Source of the DNA: a virus
Length of the DNA: 64,000 nt
IMG/VR virus record: IMGVR_UViG_3300033153_005812
Span: 1-64,000 of that record
Reading direction: 5' to 3' (one strand)
Below the pieces are notes generated by a model. The model saw nothing but the letters and a program-made list of their open reading frames with translations, was not told the DNA's origin and did no database searches. This document shows positions 58,781 to 64,000 of this stretch, in pieces. Every line of letters starts with the position of its first letter. Position 1 is the first letter of the stretch. The translations under genes were made by a program, and so were the position numbers.

Positions 58781-59305
58781 ATGGCTACTACGTTTATAGT
58801 TGAAGACGGTTCTGGCAAAGGCGATGCTAATGCTTTTCTTTCAGTTGTAGAAGCAGATCAAATTATGGAGAATTACGGAGCTTCTGCGGATTGGAGTGCG
58901 GCAGATAACACCGTGAAAGAAAATGGAATAAGAGAAGCAACACGATTTATGAATATGCAGTATGTTTGGAAAGGATGGCGAGTTTATACAACACAATCTC
59001 TTCAGTGGCCAAGATCAGAATGTTATGATGATGAAGATAATATAGTTAATTCTGAAATCGTACCTGAAAGAGTAAAAGAAGCTTGTGCATATCTTGCTTT
59101 GAAAGTCGTAGAAGGTCGGACGTTGCTCGAAGATCTTGAGAATGCTGCGACAGTGAAAAGAACAAAAGATGTGATCGGCCCTTTAACAGAGGAGATAGAG
59201 TATGTAAAAGGTGAAGAGGCTGGCGTGAATTGGCAAGTCGCTGATAAGTTAGTGATGCCATATATAGAGAAGAAATCTTTCTTGTCTAATTTGTATAGGG
59301 TGTGA
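58781..59305 (+). CDS. Head-tail adaptor (DnaT-like family)
   Basis: A 174-residue protein. MATTFIVEDGSGKGDANAFL (a D/E-x-G-x-G pattern), IREATRFMNMQYVWKGWRVY and LQWPRSECYDD are typical of the DnaT-like adaptor family near phage connectors. Position agrees with a gp4/gp6-like adaptor between portal and tail. Confidence 0.75.
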   Translation: MATTFIVEDGSGKGDANAFLSVVEADQIMENYGASADWSAADNTVKENGIREATRFMNMQYVWKGWRVYTTQSLQWPRSECYDDEDNIVNSEIVPERVKEACAYLALKVVEGRTLLEDLENAATVKRTKDVIGPLTEEIEYVKGEEAGVNWQVADKLVMPYIEKKSFLSNLYRV

Positions 59306-59306
59306 A

Positions 59307-59495
59307 ATGAATCAAGAAAAACGTTCTACTCGAGATATTGTGATTTCTGTTGAACAACAGATCGATGATCTTAAAGAGCAGTTCAATAATCACCTAACAC
59401 ACCATTGGGGGATAACTGTGATCGCTCTTTCAGCGGGCTTCATAGGTTCAGTAAATCTACTCGTTGGTTTGATATTGATTTTCATGAGTAAATGA
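59307..59495 (+). CDS. Membrane protein, possible holin/XhlA-like
   Basis: A 62-residue protein. Charged coil (VISVEQQIDDLKEQFNNHLT) then one hydrophobic helix (TVIALSAGFIGSVNLLVGLI). This two-part layout recalls XhlA-type membrane proteins. Holin role is a guess; position is unusual, among connectors. Confidence 0.5.
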   Translation: MNQEKRSTRDIVISVEQQIDDLKEQFNNHLTHHWGITVIALSAGFIGSVNLLVGLILIFMSK

Positions 59496-59496
59496 A

Positions 59497-59859
59497 ATGG
59501 CTTTGACCGTAGAAAAATTGAATGCTCTTCTGCAAAGAAAAGGTTTAGACGCAATAGTGAGAGTCTATCCTGATGCGACGTTTGATCCTACTACAAATAG
59601 AACAACGCCGGGGGACGTAGTCGAATACGATGTAAAAATAATCCCTCCATATAAGAATCTTGAAGGATATAAGAAGACTGAACTTGTAACAGCAGGAAAA
59701 GGATGGACAGGGATTGCAAATAAGGACTTAGAATTCACAGTGAAAGCTGGTCTCATACTGGTTATAAGTGAGAAGATATGGACAGTAACGAGTACACAAC
59801 CGTTGTCTAATAAGACGGGAGTCTTGTTCTATCTGATGCAAATTGAGAGTGGTGATTAG
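59497..59859 (+). CDS. Head closure / connector protein
   Basis: A 120-residue protein. A helical start (MALTVEKLNALLQRKGLDAI) then beta-rich (RVYPDATFDPTTNRTTPGD; GLILVISEKIWTVTSTQPLS). Order (adaptor, this gene, gp10-like, terminator) fits the head-closure slot. Its stop overlaps the next GTG (TAGTG). Confidence 0.6.
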   Translation: MALTVEKLNALLQRKGLDAIVRVYPDATFDPTTNRTTPGDVVEYDVKIIPPYKNLEGYKKTELVTAGKGWTGIANKDLEFTVKAGLILVISEKIWTVTSTQPLSNKTGVLFYLMQIESGD

Positions 59860-60254
59860 TGGCTTCAACTAATGTTCAACAATTCAATACAGCTTTGACA
59901 GCCGCATCTAAGAAAATTGGTGGGGATATTCAAAAGTTTATAAAGCAAGTTTGTATTGAGATATTCAAACGATTTATAATGCGAACTCCTGTTGATACAG
60001 GACGGGCGAGAGGTAATTGGCAAGTTGAAATAAATCGTCCAGCTTCAGGAACGGTTGAAGAAAGTATGTGGGATCAAGTTTTCGAAAGAGGAGCTGCGAA
60101 GCTCGCACAACTCCCTCCATTTAGTATCGTTCATATTACAAATAATGTTGAATATGTTTATTATCTGGAATATGTGCGTCCGAGTCAACAACATCCAGAA
60201 GGAATGGTTGAGATTACATTACAAGAAATGAAAACGTGGTTATCAAAAATATAA
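59859..60254 (+). CDS. HK97 gp10-like neck/tail completion protein
   Basis: A 131-residue protein starting at GTG. RTPVDTGRARGNWQVEIN is the conserved TPVDTG-RARGNW motif; VEYVYYLEYVRPSQQHPEG follows. Family members connect the head-closure ring to the tail. Confidence 0.85.
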   Translation: MASTNVQQFNTALTAASKKIGGDIQKFIKQVCIEIFKRFIMRTPVDTGRARGNWQVEINRPASGTVEESMWDQVFERGAAKLAQLPPFSIVHITNNVEYVYYLEYVRPSQQHPEGMVEITLQEMKTWLSKI

Positions 60255-60716
60255 ATGGGACTATTAGCTGGAAATTCTGTTATACAATCTACAGTGACGG
60301 GTTTATGCACTATTCACGACACCCGTGGATTCGCAGGTATAACTAATAGTATCACAGCTTTTTTCCACAACTTTGCAGAAGAGAATAATTTTGTAGTTCG
60401 TTATGATAATGATCCACGAGAAACTCCTGTGAGCGGAGTTTGGATGAATGTAAGTGTCGGTTTCGGGTCTTCTTATCAGGTGGAAATCGGAGTTCCGACT
60501 TTTCGTAATATTGGTATTTTCAATGTAAGGATTAAAGTTGCTATAGGTGGAGGTTTAGCGGGTATTTTGAATATCGCTGATGAGATAGCTGAGAAATTTA
60601 AGACAGTGATTATCGACGAGATTATCAGCTTTCAAACTCCTCGTATTGAGATTGTAGGTAGAGTTGAAGATAATTATCAAGTGAATGTAATTTGTCCATT
60701 TCAAGTAGATAATTAA
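60255..60716 (+). CDS. Tail terminator-like protein
   Basis: A 153-residue protein. SGVWMNVSVGFGSSYQVEIG, RNIGIFNVRIKVAIGGGLAG and PRIEIVGRVEDNYQVNVICP match lambda gpU/DUF4128-type terminators. Caps the tail tube. Starts at the previous stop. Confidence 0.75.
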   Translation: MGLLAGNSVIQSTVTGLCTIHDTRGFAGITNSITAFFHNFAEENNFVVRYDNDPRETPVSGVWMNVSVGFGSSYQVEIGVPTFRNIGIFNVRIKVAIGGGLAGILNIADEIAEKFKTVIIDEIISFQTPRIEIVGRVEDNYQVNVICPFQVDN

Positions 60717-60727
60717 GGGATGTAAAA

Positions 60728-61060
60728 ATGGGTCAATTAGCTGAGATATACAATGCTGTGAAAGATTTATTCAGTTCTTCGAGTTTGATTCAGCAGAGCA
60801 CAGCAGGTGGGACGCAGAAATTAACGGTAACGACCAACGCGGCTGTAGGATCAGATCAAGCCTGTAGAAGTTGTTTGATTCATTGTCCAACGGGGAATCT
60901 TGGAGACATCCATTTAACTATTGCGAATGAAGCCGCGGATGTTAATGATTTTCTAATTACTAAGGGAATACCGATGCCGGTTCCTGTAGATAATCTTAGC
61001 GATTTGCATTTCTACGGTGCAAATAACGGTGATCTAATTTACGTCCTCTGGAGAAACTAA
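60728..61060 (+). CDS. Small beta-rich tail protein, 110 aa
   Basis: LIQQSTAGGTQKLTVTTNAA, then VDNLSDLHFYGANNGDLIYV. Looks like a small virion protein with a beta sandwich, not a tube protein. Its TAA overlaps the next ATG. Tail role by position. Confidence 0.55.
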   Translation: MGQLAEIYNAVKDLFSSSSLIQQSTAGGTQKLTVTTNAAVGSDQACRSCLIHCPTGNLGDIHLTIANEAADVNDFLITKGIPMPVPVDNLSDLHFYGANNGDLIYVLWRN

Positions 61061-64000
61061 TGGCTGACGTGAAATTATATGGTGGGACAATTGGAGCGGG
61101 GAGATTATTCGAGTGGAATAATGTAGACACTTGGATAAGCGTAGCTCTACAATTAAATGAACAAGTTCAAATTTACTCTTTAGCAGTTTTTAATGATAAA
61201 TTATATGGGGGGACTGCTTTTGGAGGAAGATTATTTGAATGGAATGGAGTCGATGCTTGGATTCAAAAAGCTCCGCAATTAAATGATCAAACTACAATTC
61301 GTTCTTTGAAAGTTTTTAATAATAAATTATACGGTGCGACATCTCCTGAAGGAAGATTATTCGAATGGAATGGAGTCGATGCCTGGATTCAAAAAGCTCC
61401 AGAATTAGAAGATCAAGGTACAATTTACTCTTTAATAGTTTTTGATGGCAAATTATATGGTGGAACAGGTGCAGGAGGAAGATTATTTGAATGGAATGGA
61501 GTCGATGCCTGGATTCAAAAAGCTTCAAAATTAGAAGATCAAGGTGCAATTTTCTCTTTAATAGTTTTTGATGGTAAATTATACGGCGGAACAGGTGCAG
61601 GAGGAAGATTATTTGAATGGAATGGAGTCGATGCCTGGATTCAAAAAGCTCCACAATTAAATGGTCAGGCTGTAATTTACTCTTTAATAATTTTCAATAG
61701 TAAATTATACGGCGGAACAGGTGCAGGAGGAAGATTATTTGAATGGAATGGAGTCGATGCCTGGATTCAAAAAGCTCCACAATTAGAAGATCAAGGTGAT
61801 ATTCGTTCTTTAATGGGTTTTAATAATAAATTATATGGAGGGACTCATAATGAAGGGTTGTTGTTTGAGTGGAATGGAATTGATGCTTGGGTTCAAAAAG
61901 CTTCGCAATTGAGTGGAGAGACTTCAATTCGTTCTCTAATAAGTTTTGAAGTAGGAATTAAGAGTTTGAGCAGTTTTCTTGTTGCACAGTCTGTCACTTC
62001 TGCACATTTTACGAGATATGATACACAGTTAATTGGTTCTCTCGCCGTACAGTCTGATACCCCAGATGCAATTCTCCAAGAGTGGAACTTTCTTGCAGGA
62101 ACGATAGTTGTACAATCCACTGTTCCGAATGTCGCAATAAAATCCACACAGTTTGTAAACGGTTATATCTCTTTTCAGTCGGGAGTAACTGGGACACTTA
62201 ACGAATGGAACGATATTGTTGGGACTGTATCTGCTTTATCTACGGTTGATGCGGATCTTAAAGGTACGCAGGAAATTGTGGGAACCATCGCTGCGACAGC
62301 CGGAGCCGATGCAACTCTTCAACAATGGAATTATATCGCCGGTTCTCTCACTGGACAATCTAATGTCCCTACTACAACACTTCTAAGATATGATACTCAA
62401 TTAGTAAGTGGAGTGGAAGCTGTATCTGGAGTTTCCGGTGTTCTTGGTATTCTTCAAGAATGGAACGATTTCGCAGGGATTATAGACGGCCAGAGCGGAA
62501 CTTCCGCGGTCTTAAAATCAACGCAGGCTTTGAGCGGGTTTATTTCTGTTCAATCAGGGTCTGATGCGGCTCTTCAACAATGGAATTATATTGCAGGGAC
62601 AATAGATGTTCAATCTGATGTTCCTAACACGACGCTTTTGAGATATGATACGCAGTTAGTTGGCTCTTCCGTTGTGATGGTTGGAGCTGACGCACATCTT
62701 ACAAGATATGATACGCAGTTAGCTGGAGCTCTTGCAGTGATAGCTGGAGCTGATGCAGAGATTACTTTCCGAGAATGGAATTATTTTGTAGGGACTATAT
62801 CTGCGTTATCTACGGTTGACGCAAATCTTAAAGGTACACAGTTTATAATTGGTTATATGTCCATTCAATCAACAGCGGATGGTGAACTTTATGAGGAAAC
62901 TGAATTTGCGGGAACTATTGCTGGTCAGTCTAATGTTCCTGATACAACACTTCTAAGATACGATACGCAGTTGGTCGGTTCTCTCACTGTACAGAGTGAA
63001 GCAGATGCGACTCTTCGTGACTGGAATGATATTGTAGGCTTTGTCGCTGGACAATCTAATGTTTTAGATACAAAATTAACAAGGTATGCTACAAAATTAC
63101 ACGGTAATATATCTATTCAAGGCGGGGATGAAGGTGCATTACATTCGACACAACTTATAGCTGCGAATGTAGCTGTTCAATCAACCACATCTGTATATCT
63201 AACAAGATACGATACACAGTTGATTGGATCTGCGATTATTCAAAGTGGAGTCGATGGTTTATTGCGGGCGATAGTGTATCTGAGAGGGAATATAAGTATT
63301 CAATCTACGACGACAGGCACACTTAATGAATGGAACGATATAGTTGGCTCTCTTGCTGGCCAATCTACAGTGTCGGCACAGTTTACAAGATACGAGACTC
63401 GGTTAATCGTTGGGGTTACAGAGGCACAATCTACAACTTCTGCGGATCTTAAAGGATTACAGAAAATAGTTGGTTTATCTGAAGGGCAGAGCGGAGTCGA
63501 CGCAGCTTTACAAGAATGGGATTACATCGCTGGTTCTTTGGTAGGACAATCTGTTGTTTCAAATGCAGAATTAACAAGGTATGATACGCAGTTTGTTGGT
63601 AGTCTTGCTGCACAATCTACGGTAGATGCAACTCTCCGCGAATGGAATGACATCGTTGGCTCCTCCGCGGGGCAGTCCACTGTCTCTGCACATCTCATAA
63701 GACATGATACGCAGTTAGTCGGTAGTTTTGCTGTACAGAGCGGAGCCGGTGCGGATCTTAAAGTGGCTTCGAGAATAGTTGGGACTATTACTGTACAATC
63801 AGGAGCAGATGCAACTCTCTATGAATACAACTATCTTGCAGGAATTATATCTGCTCAATCTAATACTCCGGATACAATACTTTTAAGATACGATACACAG
63901 TTGGTTGGGAGTTTTGCTGCAATAGATGGGACTGATGTTCATCTTACAAGACACGATACGCAGTTAATGAGTGATGTTGGTGCTGTGTCTGGTCTTGCTG
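61060..64000 (+). CDS. Propeller plus repeat-array tail fibre protein (3' end outside window)
   Basis: At least 980 residues. After MADV come seven ~42-residue blades of a KLYGGTGAGGRLFEWNGVDA + WIQKAPQLEDQ type (61072-61953), consistent with one seven-bladed beta-propeller. A ~22-residue repeat array then runs to the window end (VGSLAGQS...RYDTQL / EWNDI / KGTQ types). Same array as at 1-414, so this and the first gene may be one protein. TAATG overlap with the preceding tail gene. A propeller suggests ligand binding. Confidence 0.75.
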   Translation, partial: MADVKLYGGTIGAGRLFEWNNVDTWISVALQLNEQVQIYSLAVFNDKLYGGTAFGGRLFEWNGVDAWIQKAPQLNDQTTIRSLKVFNNKLYGATSPEGRLFEWNGVDAWIQKAPELEDQGTIYSLIVFDGKLYGGTGAGGRLFEWNGVDAWIQKASKLEDQGAIFSLIVFDGKLYGGTGAGGRLFEWNGVDAWIQKAPQLNGQAVIYSLIIFNSKLYGGTGAGGRLFEWNGVDAWIQKAPQLEDQGDIRSLMGFNNKLYGGTHNEGLLFEWNGIDAWVQKASQLSGETSIRSLISFEVGIKSLSSFLVAQSVTSAHFTRYDTQLIGSLAVQSDTPDAILQEWNFLAGTIVVQSTVPNVAIKSTQFVNGYISFQSGVTGTLNEWNDIVGTVSALSTVDADLKGTQEIVGTIAATAGADATLQQWNYIAGSLTGQSNVPTTTLLRYDTQLVSGVEAVSGVSGVLGILQEWNDFAGIIDGQSGTSAVLKSTQALSGFISVQSGSDAALQQWNYIAGTIDVQSDVPNTTLLRYDTQLVGSSVVMVGADAHLTRYDTQLAGALAVIAGADAEITFREWNYFVGTISALSTVDANLKGTQFIIGYMSIQSTADGELYEETEFAGTIAGQSNVPDTTLLRYDTQLVGSLTVQSEADATLRDWNDIVGFVAGQSNVLDTKLTRYATKLHGNISIQGGDEGALHSTQLIAANVAVQSTTSVYLTRYDTQLIGSAIIQSGVDGLLRAIVYLRGNISIQSTTTGTLNEWNDIVGSLAGQSTVSAQFTRYETRLIVGVTEAQSTTSADLKGLQKIVGLSEGQSGVDAALQEWDYIAGSLVGQSVVSNAELTRYDTQFVGSLAAQSTVDATLREWNDIVGSSAGQSTVSAHLIRHDTQLVGSFAVQSGAGADLKVASRIVGTITVQSGADATLYEYNYLAGIISAQSNTPDTILLRYDTQLVGSFAAIDGTDVHLTRHDTQLMSDVGAVSGLA
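61072..61953 (+). repeat. Seven 126-bp tandem repeats (propeller blades)
   Basis: Seven units, each starting KLYGGT, with near-identical DNA (GAATGGAATGGAGTCGATGC) in blades 2-6. The high identity suggests recent expansion or gene conversion. Confidence 0.9.
61980..64000 (+). repeat. Array of ~66-bp coding repeats
   Basis: About 30 degenerate units of ~22 residues with VGSLAGQSxVDAxL cores and three alternating end types: RYDTQL, EWNDI, KGTQ. Continues past the window end in frame 1. Confidence 0.9.

Noticed and set aside
61316-61654. 112-codon minus-strand open frame with internal repeats
   Set aside because: Its repeats are only the reverse strand of the propeller blades at 61072-61953.
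1-64000. tRNA genes
   Set aside because: I looked for GTTCGA-type T loops with a paired acceptor and CCA end in the gaps; none is convincing, including the GC-rich gaps at 6659, 13899 and 41634. A tRNAscan-SE run would settle this.
1-64000. CRISPR array or cas genes
   Set aside because: Direct repeats are coding arrays or differ in spacing. The Cas4-like nuclease at 39947 has no cas neighbours and is common in phages.

Overview
The window is almost entirely one tailed-phage genome (Caudoviricetes). It holds about 95 densely packed genes, all but one on the + strand, in AT-rich DNA with strong AGGAG-type ribosome binding sites. It carries a complete packaging and head module (small and large terminase, DUF4055-type portal, MuF protein, scaffold, P22-like coat), connector and tail genes, and its own replication set. 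I see no integrase, prophage repressor, tRNA, endolysin or tape-measure protein, so a virulent lifestyle is likely but unproven. The host cannot be named from the sequence. Two predicted lipoproteins or exported proteins suggest a cell with a conventional export system. Both window ends lie inside the same family of ~22-residue coding repeats, so the window is probably a nearly complete circular or terminally redundant genome opened inside a repeat array, with an unknown amount missing.

Layout. 1-6371: tail tip genes (end of a repeat-bearing tail protein, a BR0599-type minor tail protein, a tip protein). 6372-6890: control region with a bidirectional terminator, a 28-residue minus-strand gene, two divergent promoters of one family and a dispersed GC-rich element. 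6891-20745: replication and nucleotide genes (SNF2-like helicase, J-domain protein, DUF4326, CHC2-TOPRIM primase fused to an MCM-like AAA+ domain, MazG-like, dNMP-kinase-like, deaminase, family A DNA polymerase). 20746-22800: second promoter of the family, then Lys/Ala-rich and coiled-coil proteins with terminators. 22812-29853: the most interesting block, a probable DNA base hypermodification locus. It holds a thymidylate-synthase homologue with the dCMP-type Asp, a 5-hmdU-kinase-helical-domain protein, a short UDP-sugar dehydrogenase, a sugar epimerase, an FkbM methyltransferase, a TET-associated-type glycosyltransferase, a GT-B-like protein and a class I methyltransferase. 29843-34955: class II ribonucleotide reductase, an amino DNA methyltransferase and a FEN-like exonuclease. 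34956-44636: third promoter, then a long run of small genes, the first five ending in a conserved RNA hairpin that begins with the stop codon; nuclease (Cas4-like, VRR-NUC), deoxyribosyltransferase-like and Nudix genes follow. 44637-46312: a leader region with a long inverted repeat and a zinc-finger protein. 46313-64000: packaging, head, connector and tail genes. These include an exported trypsin-like protease and a MuF protein fused to an ADP-ribosyltransferase and a metallopeptidase, and they end in a seven-blade propeller plus repeat-array tail protein cut by the window end.

How it fits together. Each of the three forward promoters P1-P3 opens an early block. The phage makes and reshapes its nucleotide pool (class II reductase, deaminase, kinase, hydroxymethylase-like enzyme, MazG, Nudix), copies DNA with its own primase-helicase and polymerase, and probably decorates a hydroxymethylated pyrimidine with a sugar after replication, which would protect the DNA from host nucleases. 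Function calls rest on motif recognition by eye. No database search was possible.
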